The position numbers and the translations under genes are program-made. 64,000 nucleotides of DNA from Atherinomorus stipes (Eukaryota; Chordata; Actinopteri; Atheriniformes; Atherinidae). Location of the stretch: the NCBI GenBank assembly GCA_023101725.1, contig JALJCO010001078.1:496001-560000 (forward strand). The letters are read 5' to 3'. Under the pieces are notes generated by a model. The model saw only the letters and a list, made by a program, of their open reading frames with translations. It had not been told where the DNA came from and did not search any database. This document shows positions 25,398-39,500 of this stretch, piece after piece (within the stretch, counting starts at the first letter, position 1; every line of letters begins with the position of its first letter).

Positions 25398-27730
25398 AGA
25401 TGTCATAAAGGGTTCATGGTAAGAATCATATTTATTAACTGCTTGGTTTTGTTCCCACCTCTATTCGCCTATTAAATGGGCGATTGTTGGACTCATTAGT
25501 CCACTATGCCTTTAATATTGTTTTACATTTCATGCATTTTATTATGTAGTTTTTAATCTATTTATTGTTGGACTTGGAATGTGATTGAAGTGCATGTGCC
25601 TGCTAGCTACGCTTCTCTTTGCAAATGAAGTTCCTAACGGGTAAATAAAGTTAATTTGAATTTGAGGAGGAAGGAACCCTTGAAAAAGGGGTGTCCTGGT
25701 CCTCAAAGGTCACTGTCCTGCAAGGTGTAGATGCATGCCTGCCTCAATATGCCTGTTTGAAATTACTGGCTCTAACAAGATTGTGCAAAACTTGACAAGT
25801 TTTGAGAAAAATGCATTTAATTTGCATCAGGTATGTTAACGTGGAAACATCAAAGACAGGACGTCAAGCTCCCATCCTGGAGGGCTTATGGTCCTGCAGG
25901 TTTTGGATGCTTCCTTACTTTAACACACCTGATTCAAACCAAACTGGATCCAGCAGTTAGTTGTCAAGTTCAGCCACCAGTTTTTCTACTCGGATAAAAA
26001 TGAAGCTTACACGTAGGTTACACCAACACACGGTCAAATATGTCACAAATCATCTTCTTAATTTGGATTAGTTTTATTCAAAGACACTGTACTTACTTTG
26101 TATCCATTCCTTTCCTCGTGCCACCTTTTCATGGCCCTTTAATTTCAAGGATCAGAGTTTGACACTCCTGCAGGTCAGGATATTGGCTTGAATTGACACC
26201 CCTGCCTGAGAACCACTGAGATTTCTGCAGTCATGAAACTTGTTCTGATCTTTACTGAGGTCACTTTTACCTGGTGATGCACTTATATGCTTAGTAGGGC
26301 TGTCTCTTTTCCCCCAAAGTTTAAATTTGGAAACACTGAACATGAGTCTGCATGTGGCTCTGACCATTTACTATATAGACACATACATCAGACTGTTAGT
26401 AGTAGTTTATTTCTGGATCCATCCAGCAGGGTATTCAGCATTAACTTGACTAATGCATGACCTGGTAACTTGTCAGTACAGTGAGATATAAGTTTGCTAT
26501 GATTCTACAAAGTCAGTAAAGCCGTCCCTAAAAGTATAATCATGGCACAAAATAGTCTGAAAAGTTGTGGTTGTTAGTTTTAGATTTTCACACCAGAGGC
26601 AGCAAGTTGCAAGCGATGAAACTCCCCCTGCTGTGTTTCACAGATGGGATGAGGATTTGGTGCATTCACTGTGTTTTCTTATACTAGCAATATGTATGGA
26701 TTTCTGCAAGTATTTGTTGTTGCCTTTGGATCCTTTTTAACTTTATTTCTCTTAAATGTCTATTGGTGCTCACTTACAAGGAGAGAAGCAGCAGTCAATA
26801 GAGTAGTATAAATCTTTATTGTCCCTCAAGGTGGAAGATTGTCTTGGCCTTACTAGCAGACAATACACTGTAGCATGGATGCAATAAAAACACAAATTTA
26901 CATCAAATTCATTTTATAAAACACTTTAAAGTTTAGAATTAAAAAGGTAAAGACTTAATTTAAGATTCAAGAATGGTCCACACCAGCAAATTAGTCTTGA
27001 AGAGGAAGAACTTAAGATGCACTGCAGAACTTGTGCAGATTTTCCCAGTCATGCGCCCCCTTTCAACGGCTAATTCAGCATCCTTCTTGCATCCTGTGAC
27101 TGCTCCAGAAATGAACATAATAGGTGTTGCTGAGCCATCAAACGAGTCCAGAACATGGAGTTTTAAGATCAGAAAGTTATGTGCAGTAGAGCATCTTAAA
27201 GTCATGAACCAGATATTGTATGACTTCGTTCATAGAGGATAAACTCTACAACCAACATAAGGGTTCATATGGGCTTGAATTGGTTAAATGCCATCCATCC
27301 ATCCAATTTTTTTGTATAAAATTTTGAAATAGTTATTTCATGAGTCAAGCAGCAAAGTCTTGGTGATGCCAAAAGGTTAAAACTCTTTTTGCATATTTAG
27401 TGATAAATGTCTGTTTCATCTTAGAATTTGGGTGAGTTGACTTTAATTACGGCATGTTTGTTTTGCAGGTGTCAAGATCCAACCCTTTATTTTTGTTCCA
27501 TCGCTGCAGATGTTGACAGCCGTTACTCGTGTTGTAAAGGAAATAATAGAGCAATCTTAATTTCTTTAACAAAATAACCATTACATATTTTTCAGTTATT
27601 AATGTTGCTCAGTGGTTCTCGTTCTGTCCTTGGATTTTGTGTAACCTGGCTTTCCTGGAGTTAAACATTTACATGAGCTCAAATTACCGTGAGCTAGTAA
27701 TAATAAATAAGTGTTTCCACTTTTGGAGTG
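25398..27730 (+). other. fkbp6: fkbp6 3'UTR with probable intron and poly(A) site
   Basis: Twenty-one bases after the stop, a donor (CATG|GTAAGA) lies at 25418. A good acceptor (TTTTGCAG) ends at 27468, and the first AATAAA downstream lies at 27702-27707, followed by T/GT-rich DNA. This suggests a last non-coding exon of 27469 to about 27730. The junction is less than 50 nt past the stop, so it should not trigger decay. If the intron is not removed, the UTR would simply read on from 25398. Confidence 0.5.
25855..25985. repeat. Dispersed repeat copy (hAT-like MITE family)
   Basis: It contains 'tcctgcaggttttggatgc' and 'acacacctgattcaaacc', wording shared with 43446-43675 and partly with 49497-49705. 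A related short tail occurs near 26150-26180. It lies in the proposed fkbp6 3'UTR intron. Confidence 0.5.
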
Positions 27731-28745
27731 TTTATTGTCTTTATTGTTGGTATATTAGAGAGTTTTCATGATACAGAATCTGAGTTCAGCTGTACGGTGA
27801 TGTTTTCTGAGAGGAGCTCTCTAGTGACGGTTTGCTGATGCTTGCTTTTGTCTCCTGATAATTTTGTGTTTACAAAAGAAAAGTCAGAGGAGTTGAACTT
27901 AAGTGAGAGAAAGTGTAACGCATGACTTTTTGATACGGGCGGAGTTTAGTGGGCAACCAGAGAACTAAATCATTTGTGATTTAATCTTCATCCTGCTGAT
28001 GGACTTTGTTTTATCTCTGAGCGATCAGACTGCACTCATTTGATCTAATCTCAGCAGATGGGTGTGGGGGGCTTGGAGTATTATAAGTGCAAAGTGTTTG
28101 TTTCACTTGGCCTAATTACCTGCGAATGACGCTTCAGCGACGGAAGGAGGGGTCCATTTGACGATGATCTGAAGTGTCACAAGCTGTTTTGTGTACAAAC
28201 AAAAACCAGGGGACGGCATCCATGACCACAGAAACCTACTCATAGTCATAGAATGTATAGATACCACACAGATTGACAAAAGCCCAAAAGGTATTGAACA
28301 TTTTTGAAAAAAAACAGAATCTATTTCAAATAATCTGCTTTGATCAGGATTTATCCTTAGCCTTTGACAGCAGCCACAAACCTGCTGAATGCAGCATTCT
28401 AGACCTTCTGTCCTTTTATTTTACTCAATACGTTGGCACATTGGTACAATCTGAACTCTCATTAGCTGTGATGTCAAGTTCAAAGGAGGCCATATGGAAA
28501 ACGGTGACCACCTGGACAGAAATGGCAGATGCGTTTGGATGAGAGCAGAGGGACCTGCAGACTGGTGGGATAAAGGAGGGTGGAATGACGGGGGATCAGA
28601 GGTGGGGAGGAGCAGGACAAAAATCTTATTGGCCTCACTGGCTAATCCACTTGTCACAGTGTGTGTTTTACCATCATCTCCCAGCACATGGTGCAGCGGG
28701 TCATACTCTGAAAGATTCGATATAACACGAAGGCAGACGGACACA
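27731..28745. other. Intergenic sequence between fkbp6 and arhgap18
   Basis: No repeat or gene recognised. The overlapping open frames on both strands at 28421-28784 have no family features. Confidence 0.4.
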
Positions 28746-28780
28746 ATGGTCTCCAGAATTGCAGAATACCTTCATCTCAG
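28746..28780 (+). CDS. arhgap18: Possible alternative first exon of arhgap18
   Basis: ATG at 28746 opens 11 codons (MVSRIAEYLHL) that end in a strong donor (CTCAG|GTAAGA) at 28780 in phase 2. That is exactly the phase accepted by arhgap18 exon 2 (37293), so the spliced product would read ...YLHL-SRRTGHYT. Phase agreement has a one-in-three chance of being accidental and the peptide is not recognised. The canonical first exon is at 30364. Confidence 0.25.
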
Positions 28781-29732
28781 GTAAGAACGTAGCTGGGTGA
28801 TGGATGAACTCAATCTTGTAGTTTAGTAAATGTCTACGTTTTTAAAGAAGTATCCACCTTCTTCCTACTTCATGTGGTACATTGCAATGTTTTTAGGGAT
28901 TGGCACATCGACTACCAACACTTGGAGCTTTCCTTTTCCTTCAGTTGGTCTGCTGTGATTATTGATGCCCAACACTATCCATGGCTCTGATTTCTTTTTC
29001 CCTTGAGATTATTCACAGCAGTACAAGCTTCAAGTGTAAACCTTGTAAACCTGTATCATTAAATACCTGAGGTGTTTGCTTGAGATTGAAGCAACTATTG
29101 CTTTGTCTTTAATTCACAAACTTGTAATTGCAATAAAATGTGACCAACTGCCATAATCCCTCAATTATAAGAGTTAATTGTAGGTAAATCTGAACATTTT
29201 TGTTTGTAACCAAAACTTTTGCGCATAAGTGAAGGAATTACATATCTTTATGATCAGGTCTGTAATTAATAGAGTCTTTAATGTAGGTGGAAACCATAAA
29301 TAAGCTATTTGCTATTTACACTTTCATAATCTTTTACAGGAATGAACTACTTCATGTCTTTAACAGATATAAAAGGGCTTCCTCCTTTTGCAGTGCTTTT
29401 CTTTGCCATCATTTTAGCTGTTTTCTTTTTTTTTTTTTCTTTTTTAGTTTGTGGATCTTGCTACCTTTTTGTTTTGTCTCCACAAGGCAAAATGCTCAAA
29501 TTGACAAAATAATTGCATTTCATTACTTGATTTAAAGAAAAGAGAAAAAAAAAACTGGGTTGCTTCTGTATATTTTGAGTTTTTGTTCATTTGAACTATG
29601 ATGGAGCTCAAACTGACTTCTGTTATTTGAGTCTGCTCGCCTCAATGAAAAATGTTAAGCAGCAACTTCAGATGGCATAATCATTCAATCACGCTGCTTT
29701 CATTTATACTTGTCATTCTGCTCCAGGCTTCT

Positions 29733-29850
29733 TTTAATTCAGTTCAGCTTTATTTGCATATCTTTACGACAGTCATCTGAAAGCCCTTATAAAGTTACTG
29801 ATCCACTGTAATCCAATTAAAATTGATTTTATCTTAATAATTCATAGTGC
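29733..29850. repeat. Short dispersed fish repeat
   Basis: The phrase 'aattcagttcagctttattt' is a common fish interspersed-repeat signature (usually followed by a shared-margin motif). Limits are approximate. Confidence 0.35.
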
Positions 29851-30363
29851 TCATATAAAACCCTAAGGGGAAATCCTCCTCTCAGCATGCATGGGTGTTC
29901 GTTTAATCATTGTAACATTATCAATGCATAGTACTGGAATGCAAACCCAAAACAAAAAGGACCAGTATGATATGCTTGGCACAAAATAATCCCATCTGTT
30001 GGAGACTTCGCACCAGTACTCTATAAAAACAGCAGAGAGCGCTGTCAGCTGTAAAAGTTTGACTTGTGGTTTGGGCCAATCCCTGAGCTGCCTTCAGTGT
30101 GTAATCCAGCCCCTGTCCTGCTCTCCGGCTCAAAGAGCTCACAGTCAAGTTGAGGAGAAAGACGAGGACGAGAGAGACAGACTGAGGGAAGCGAGGAGGA
30201 GAGTTTGATGCCAGCATGAGTCGGTAACGCAGCAGTTCGGCGATGGAAGTCATCCACAGATAAACATAAAGAGGCGCATAGGTGGATTGATACGCTGCCT
30301 ATCCATTAGTGATCGGATGTCAGCCACAGGAGCGAGAGAAGAAAGAAGAAAAGGAGGAGAAAC

Positions 30364-33300
30364 ATGAACCGACAGCAGCAGTCTCAGGGAGTGGTTTTAA
30401 CGGGTTACCACAGCAACGCGGAACTGTTGCCGCAAACGGGACTTTGCGCGTCCAGCTGTCCGCCTGTCCCGAACCAAGAGTCCGCCGCGCCCAGGTGGGA
30501 AATATTTCCGTGTGTGCTGGTAATACCACCCAGATAAACCCACTTTGAATTGTGAGCAGATGACAACTCAGAGAGGCAGTGCGTCAGTGCGTGAGTGTTC
30601 ATGAGCAAGTGGGCAAAGGTCACATCGCTCGTGGCTTTTCCTCATTTTTTGCCTTGACTTTTGTGAGTGTGCTGACATTGCAGAAAACTTGGAGAAAAAA
30701 AAAAGTAAAAGGCACTCCTTAGTAAGCCTGTCTATCCTGCAGGAAAACTAGAACCCAGCAATAACAGGCAGGTTGGGGTGAGCCCCACCCTTGGCCTTGG
30801 GTTGTTTTCCTTCACCACCCTCCTACTTTTAATCAGCAGGTTCACCTTGATTTTGTTACAGTAGCCCAGATTTTCACAGGAGACTAAATCATAATCCCTG
30901 CATACCACTGGTGATCTAAGGATATATATATTTTTTAGCATCACTCCCATTCTGAGTTCAGTTGGCAATATAAAGTAGCCAGTAATTTAATTATCTTATT
31001 GATGCATTGTTTTGTATTCTTGTAAATTGGATGGGTGTGTGGTTTGGACTTTGGGCTCGTTCTTGACCAACAACTTTGCATCCCTAGATTTATGGGAGTT
31101 TATAGCTTCAAGCTCCATAAATAAAAGGAAGAACATGACCAATCCCTTAGAAATGTCTTGTTTTGGTAGTAAAGATGGATTTGTGTTGTTGCTCTGGCCA
31201 AACTTGCTGTGAGGCCTGTGCATCAGCAAACAAACGCAGTCAAGAACCAAGTTCATCCGGCGTTCAGATGAACACACCTGCCCACGTGGGTGTTTGTGCA
31301 TGTGGTATATTAAGTGTAGATGCGTGTGTTCCAGATGGCTTGTCCAGCTAGCTTGGAAAAAAAACCAACCAAAAAAAAACAAGCATCACATTACAGCCTT
31401 CCTTTGTCTCTTCTCCCACAGCAGAGTGTGTGCATCCTGTCTAGGTTGACTTGTGTAGGCTAAGTTTTGTGGTCATTGTTTCCTACTGGTTAGGGAAATG
31501 AGACAGACAGACACACAGACTGTAAGGTGCTGGCCTTATACCAGAGGTAGACATCTGACCCAAAGAACCTTGGGTTTCGTGTTTGCAGGGAGTCTCACAT
31601 GCTGATGTCTTTATATTTCACATGGAAAGAGGTTCGGAAGTTCAACGGTGTGGTTTTGTTTTCCTGTTTTCGTGTGTATTTACCAGCACAGTTTCCTCTG
31701 TGCTAGTTGTTTAGTTTATTTCTTACAGGGGGCTAAGGAAAGCAGGCTTACTCTTACTAATATGGAACTTGGGAGAATAAATATGAATCCCAGTAGAATA
31801 CCGCCAATGTGCTAAAGAATTAGCAAATAAAATAACATACATGACAGATGGGTCATAAAAGGCAAGAAAATTCTGACAGACATTGATTATGTGTTGTAGA
31901 TTCAGCACAACTGAAGGATGGATCATGTATGCAATCAGAGAGTCATTGTTGAAGGCAGTGACTGTGAGAGGGGGAACAGAGGCAGCCTCTGTCTTCACAG
32001 GGACCAGCTGGCATCTGTTGACCTGTATGGAAACGCCACACACAAACACTCTTCATCCCCTTCCTCTTTTTCTCTTGTGATGGTCGTAGATGATGTAAAA
32101 TGTGTCTTTGTTCTCCTTTTTAATTAAAAAATAAATCTTGTTTGTTTACATTTTCACATCTTTTCTTCCTATCTCATCTTCTGCAACAAAGCAAATTTCC
32201 TATAGTTATTATGCAAAAGGCTGAACACCCCCAAGAAAAATATCTGCATTTGTTATTTAACTAAAGTAAAGAATCAAAACAAAATGCCGTAACATATTTT
32301 CAGATTTTTAATGCTGTAACTGCCCTATGATAGCCTTTTCATGTCCTATTTGGTAGGTCAAATAAAACAATACTCTTCAGAAAAATAAATTTTCATATAA
32401 TGTTGCTCTTTTTATACCCAATCATGACACCCGTGCATATACCATTTAATATGCTGAATATAAAATCTTCCAGGCAAGTTTTGGTTTAATTCTATAAACT
32501 TGTATGTTTTTATTTATGTCTTTGTCAACTCTTTGGTTTTGCTGGTTTACTTGTCAAGTTTTTTTTTTAATTGCATTTAAGGATACCTCTCAACTTTTCT
32601 TAATATAAAGTTTATTTGTTATTTTTTGTATGTTTTATAAGTAAAAAATTCCCAATTCTGAGAGCAGTTTGTGTTGTCAAACAAATGACACAGAACTCTT
32701 AATGTAAATCAGGTTTACCTAAAATTAATTAAAAAAGAATTAATGTAAAAGAAACATGAAGAAATACAAATAGACACATGATTTTTTATGCTGTTCAATC
32801 ACAAAATTGTTTCTAATGATTTTAGACAGAAATTTCTCAGTTTAAAACTTGCGCTGTTAAAAATGGTCTCACGCATCCCATCTTTGTCAGCAGCTCTAAG
32901 CAGCTGATAACAGATGTGTGGATGAAGGTACCAAGAGTAGAACAACTGCAGCTGAAGCTGTTTTTCATTAAAGGTAATCTGTGTTTGTGTGAACATTTGT
33001 TTTACTCACAAGCACAGCCACCCTTTCCTTAAGTGACATTATTGTTGTGCATGTATCATAGTCGTGACTTGTTTAAAATGCAACAGCCTCACTTGTGAAT
33101 GCATGAGCGCAGACACACCTGCACTCTTGCCTTTCACTGATTGCTTCAGGACTTGCTGCCAATTTACCCAGAATGGTTAAAAAAAAAAAAGACTTATCTT
33201 TTGAAGCAGAAAATCTTTGTAAATCTATTTTTTAAACCACTAGATTGTAGTTTGCTATCAGGCAGGAGTGTCTTTAATCAGATAACTCGGGTATGTGTTT

Positions 33301-35038
33301 CATCAGACCCTCTTGCTGTTTTTCTTTTGCTTCAGAATTCATAAGAAGGAACAAGGCATGTCTTCATGTCCCAGCTAGTTATGTTCCAGTTGTAAGCCAG
33401 AAAACCAGTAGGTTGATTTGCAAGCAGATAACGCATTACACTGTCATTTGTGCACAGTAATGCATCATGAATTCTAATATAGCTTGGACAGTAATACTGT
33501 GACTTATTAAAGAAAAATAGACAGAGATGCTGATAAAACTGATTAGTTTTGCAGCTATCACCATTAATAACAAGCAGGCAGACTGTGACTTTTCAGATCT
33601 GTTTGTGAGCTCATTTTAGCTCAAATGTTTTATGACTTTTCGGACAGAAAAACCATTTAAACATCCCCTTAAGTTGGATTTCAGACTAAAGTCATAAAAA
33701 CCCCACTTGTTTCCTCACTCAGAAAAAGTTTGTCTTGTGGATGCTGCAAAGCTGCAGCTCTCTTGAAAAGAAGTTACACACTCAATAGCTATTACATAAG
33801 GTAATAACCTTAAAGTAAACTAAGCAAAAATTCCTCATAAATTAAATATTGAAGCAAGTGACAAATACAATTAACAGCTGTTATCCAAAGGATGATAAGT
33901 GTACCTGTAGCTCATGAGTCCTCACTGTGGCAGATCCTGGGTCAGTCATGCTATTTGCTTTACTCCTCACCACTTTTTCTTAGCATTCAGGATGAATGAG
34001 TTAGGTTTCAAACTATGTTCATTGGCTAAAATGACAGATTTATTTCCTGATGGTATCTGAAAGTATTTTTTGTTAAAAAAAAACAAAAAAAACATTTCTC
34101 TCACTTTAATAAGTCAATACTTCATGATGCAATAAACAACAGTATCTACTAAGATGCTTTGAAAATTTCTGCAGAAGAGGAAACCTAATGTAACATGAAT
34201 ACTAAAGTAGAACGTGCATCATGAAAAGGAATTGTGAGTCATTACTGGCTATCTTAAGTTGAACTTGACTTATTTGAAAAACATTTTTCAGCAATAACAA
34301 AATATGCATCATCTGTTATGCATTAGTCATACAACTCAAACCTAAATTAAAACATTTCTCAAAGAAATGTGAAAAATGTAAGTTGAGCTGGAAAGATGAG
34401 CGCGCACCAGATCAATTTGGCTTTATAATTTCAGCCTCATGCAGGTATGCATATGTAAATCCTCCTGTAAAAATGGGAAAATACTTCTTCATATTCTTAA
34501 CAACTCTAACTAGTTTTTTTTTAAGTTGTTATGATGATGTGCTTTTGTTTGCTAATCTTTGATTTACGACTTCGTCTTTATTCTGGAGTTCTTAGAAAAT
34601 GTAAATGATTAACTCCACATGGAGCGAGTTCTTGTGGATCTATTAGGTTTGAACTTAATCCACTGCAATAAATCAGTAAAACATTTTTGGAATTCCACAC
34701 ACATGAAATCATTCCATTTGGTGGAGTTTTTAACGCACCCATCAGGGGAATACTGTATGCTAGCAGATATGAAGACTGTGCATAAGATTATAAATCTTTA
34801 AACTTGGCCCCCAAGGAAGAAGAAAACAGATGGTTGCATAAAAAAGGAGGAAAATGAAAATTGTCAAACAGGAAGAAAGAAAGATAGTGGAAACTGTCTG
34901 AGGTGAAGGAGGAAAGGAAGTAGAATACAAGAGGAGGATGAGGGGAAAGGAACCAGAAAGGAAGTGAATCCATTGTTGGTAAAGTGCCTGATCAAAGTGT
35001 GTGTTTGTGTGTTTATCAGTGTTTTTATTGCTCTGTCA

Positions 35039-35080
<42 letters not shown>

Positions 35081-36465
35081 GCAGGAAGTCTGCTTTGGTA
35101 TGTGACCTCACTCAGTGTGAACCTCCAGGTTAATGCTCACTGCTGATAATTCCAAATTAATGAATGCAGCACATCCACTCAATGCTCCTGAGTCATACTT
35201 GACAGTTCCTCTATTTCATTTTACACTGAAGTAGTTTTTTTTTTTTTTTTGGTCCCAAAGTTTTATTTAAAGTTGCCCAGTTTGACAATTTGAGACACTT
35301 CACTCATTGCCATCCATTTCCCAGTGAATTTGTTGAACATCATTTGAACAATCAAAATTTTCTTCTTCTTTTTTTCCCGTATCAAGGTCTTTTACTATTT
35401 CAAAGCACCACTGACATGTTTTTTTCTTTCTGGTTTGGTTGGATATGCAAGTTTACCCTGATGATTAAACAGATGAAGACTGCTGAAAGCTGCAGCTGAT
35501 TGAAATGTGACATCTTGCCACTCTACTTTATGCAGCTGCATCATTTACACTGCAGCTATAGCAGCTCAGTCAGTTATTACTCTAGTTTGAAGATGGAAGA
35601 AATATTGAGAAACAGACTGATTGCTGTCCTGTTAAGTCATCGTATGACTTGCAGATGGCTTTACTGTTGTTGTTGTTGTTGATGAGATAAAGTCATCTTC
35701 GTAAGTGCTGTTTCTCTTTCAGACATTGTAACTACTGAGATACAAACAGTAAAGCTGCTCAGGCACTCACACTGTTTAGATTATCTTCCTCCTCTTACTT
35801 TCATTGGCGTTAGAGTCGATCGGAGACCTGAAACATTTCCTAAACAGTTTTGAAAATTGTCACGTTAACTTAGAACGACCTTCTGATTCCTCATAAGTGC
35901 ATTGAGGACTGAAGGCAACCAATCTAAGGGTCAAACCTTGAGATGCATTTGGGCATGACTTTGAACCGTTTGATTATCAAAGAATAATGCACACAGGATT
36001 TCTTGGATCAAACAGAATACAGAGCTCCTTTCAGACAATTTTCTGCTGTATTTGATTTTTAACCAATTAGGATTTTACATAAAAACAGGTTTAACATTAG
36101 CACTACATAGAAAGCTGGTGCAATTATCAGACAGATTTTAGTTTGTCCATCACAGCCAATCAAAGCTGATAGCACAGCCACCAAACAGGAAGTAGAGGCA
36201 TATCATTATCTGAGCAACTGTTCCTTGCAGTGTAGACTCTGCAAACTGACCGGGGTTGTTAAAGCACATAATTTCACAGCTTGTTCAAGGAGCCAAAAGT
36301 GGACTCATCAGCTTTTACCATCATAAGATTGAGTTGTCATAGAAACAGTGTCCTACTGAGTCTTATTGGTGCTTGCTACAGTTTATGACACTACATAACA
36401 TAAATTGCTGTATGTGCAGCAACATGGCTCCATAACACTCATTAGCACTTTGGCCAAGTCTTTGT

Positions 36466-36513
<48 letters not shown>

Positions 36514-39500
36514 ATGCTTAGACACAGTGAAATATGGTCTTTACTCTTAGAAAGTAGTGAAAGTTAAAATATATCACATGATTTTAGGCGGTAATCACTG
36601 ATGATCACTAGTTTAATAGTACAATGTAACATGGTCTAAATTAGCTGAAGCATGTGCTTTTTAGTTTTAGGAGTAAATGACTTCACAACTCATCATGTTT
36701 CTTACTATCATACATTCATGTGGTCAGAAGAACATTAGACTATTCCACTTCCTGCATGAAGTCATTCCCAGCTATGAACAGTTCTCTTTGCTTCAGTTAC
36801 TCATTGCAATGAAACTCTGATATACTTTAATGAACTGTGTTTATCTGGCAAAGCGAAGTTCAAAGTGCACAGGAGCTGCTATTTTTAGTCCCAGCAGATG
36901 TTGCCCTCATTAGCTGACGGGTCGGGAATTCGACATGGTGCTGGCTTGTCTTCAGTTGGAGCCTTCAGCCGACTTCAGCACCCACAGATTTGTGTCATCT
37001 CTCGTGTCCTGCTATTAAAAGCAATGGAAACATGGAGTACAGCAGTTCTCAGACACTGCAACATTTATGATCAGGGATATTTTTATGATGGGTGCACATG
37101 TGGAACATCAGTCATAACGTCACTGGTAAACAGAGTACAAAGTGCACAGCTATAAATGTAACGGCAAGGTAGTGTCACCTGATGACCTCAATGTTTCTGG
37201 AGAAGTTTGGTTGAACTTGTCAGACATATTTACCCTGATTCAAGGTTGTAATGAATAATAAGATGCAATACTTTTGTGCTCCTCTTCTACAGCCGCAGAA
37301 CAGGCCACTACACTGTTCAACAAACCCAGAACACACAGCATGGAGACAAGCATGGACCGTCTTCGGTCACAAGTAGTACAAAAACCAACAGCAGCGATTC
37401 CTCGTTTTTCCCCACTCCAAGCTCTGCCTCTTGCCCCGGGCCCCAGCCTTCCTCCAGCCCCAAGCCAGGTTCCAGTCCCAGACACAGTCCCAATTCTAAG
37501 TCCAGACCACGACCACCATGTCAGCGCAGCAGCTCTCAGGTAGGCTGTAAGGAGGCGACAGAAAGTTCAGTGACTGTTTTTCTTCACATTCAGATAGTTA
37601 ACCTGTATGATGTCAGTAAGGGGAACTTGCTGTTTTTGTTGTTCTAAAGTCTCCTGCCACTATTGTTTATCACACTCTTTTTAAATCAAATTATTCAGAG
37701 AGATGAACTGAAGGTCTGGACAGAAACAATGATGAGGACACGAAACTGTAAATGAATAGCGTCCAAACTTTTTACAGGACTCTTTGGATGAGCTGGAGAT
37801 GGATGACTACTGGAAAGAGGTGGAGAATATCACCAGCTCAGGAGGGGAAGCAGGGAGAGGAGAAGGAGAAGCTCAAGAGGAGGAGCACCAGAAAATTCCT
37901 GAAGGTGAGATTCACTGTGTCCGTGGAAAAATCTGACGCCGACATCAGTTTAGCCCCTCTGTTCTAATTTGTGCTAAAATACACAGAGAAGCATTTCTAT
38001 TCCTGATCCAAATGAGTTTAAGTGTTCAGACACACATGAAGGTGCATCTCTTTATAGTGACACAAATAACTCAGGACGACATGATGTTTGATATAATCCT
38101 CGTGTATGATTTTATTTTTCAGTTATATTTAGCCTGTTACGAAGACTATTGTTTTCAGGGGTAAACATGCTCTTCCTGTTTAATTAGTACGTCCTTTTCT
38201 GTCTGTGGTCCATCTGCTCTCTTGTGTCAGAGTGTCCTGCACTAGAAAAAGAGGTTCAAATCAGCCACATTATTAAATAAATAAATCATTTTTCTTCAAA
38301 TGTTTCAAGTTTTGGTGCTCCGTCATCTCTGCATGCAAATATGTGACACGGTCAACAATCATCTTCGTTTTTGTTTGTCTCATTTAGACGGAGAGCAGGA
38401 AGAGGCGTGGCTTACAGAGGCGGGGCTAGTACGGCTGTTTGATCATTCATTGGCTGCTGATGAGCAGGAGCAGGTGTCAATCTTTCTTGTTTTCATGAGT
38501 TCAGGTTAAAGTTGATCACTGATAATCGTAGATTAGTAAGTAAGTGGAAAACTATACCAGCTTGCTGAATGAATGGGTGATAACTGTGTTTGGTCTGATG
38601 TGAATTGTCAGGAAGAGGATAGCGCAGTGTTCCTGTCCACCCTCACCAGAACTCAGGCTGCGGCTGTGGAGCGTCGTGTCGCATCATTCCAGCAGACGTT
38701 GCTACGGCGACGCAACCGGCAACACCTTCCTGACGTTCGGGATATATTCCGGCCTGAGAAGGTGAGGAGCTTTGCTCTGCTGCTTCAGTGGATGTCAAGT
38801 TACTGATGGCCCCCAGTTCACGTTGTTTTTTATTTTTCTCTTGCAAAAAAAAAATTTTTTTTTAAATACTGTACATGAAATTTTCTCCATGAGAATATTT
38901 TTACTTTCTCAGCAAAAGTTTAAGCTGAATTTCATCTACGTAATTTATGTATAAGAGTTTCTACAGTCTGTGGTTATTTTGTTTGGATCATACAGACCAG
39001 TAATTAAACTTTTATTACTTTTAATTGCCTCTGAATCGCAAGATGTGTCATCCAACATGAGTGTTTAAGGTAGAAGAAGCTGCTCACTGCACCACTGCCC
39101 GGCTGAAACAGCTTCAGTACTTTCTCAGTGGGAGGCTCTTAAATCCACCTTGTGACTTTTTTAAACAGGCAAAGTCGTTTTTATCACAGCTTGTCACAGA
39201 ATCACAGTAAGCATTCTGAGAGGAAACCTTGTTATGTAACTCACAAGACAAATGATGTTTACCTAACTTCATGATATCGTCTTTCTTTCATTTCCTGAAT
39301 TGAATATCTATGTATCGTAACTTTTACATTTCCTTTTTTCCCCTCCATACCACAGAGGAAGTGAGAACAATTTGGCATTAATTCCAGTGACTGACTGGGG
39401 ATATTCAGGATCAACTTACCAATTTCTCTTAGAATAACACCATCAAATTTCATGCTGTAATTGCAAAATCATCTTTCAACATGGTATAAGCTAAACATTG

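Larger units (their letters stand above)
30495..37292 (+). other. arhgap18: arhgap18 intron 1 (6.8 kb)
   Basis: The largest intron. AT-rich, with two (GT)n microsatellites (35041-35079, 36471-36512), A and T runs and a short (TTG)n at about 35667-35680. The open frames inside (for example 36898-37155, 34964-35146) have no family features; one is simply translated GT repeat. Enhancers would be expected in a first intron, but none can be identified from sequence alone. Confidence 0.7.

Noticed and set aside
28421..28784. Overlapping frames on both strands as a small gene
   Set aside because: Both strands are open at once over GC-richer sequence; no family features. Only the short 28746-28780 stretch was kept, on phase grounds.
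37274..37543. Alternative frame over arhgap18 exon 2 (Pro-rich)
   Set aside because: The SRRTGHYT frame joins exons 1 and 3 in phase and matches the family; the other frame is a shadow.
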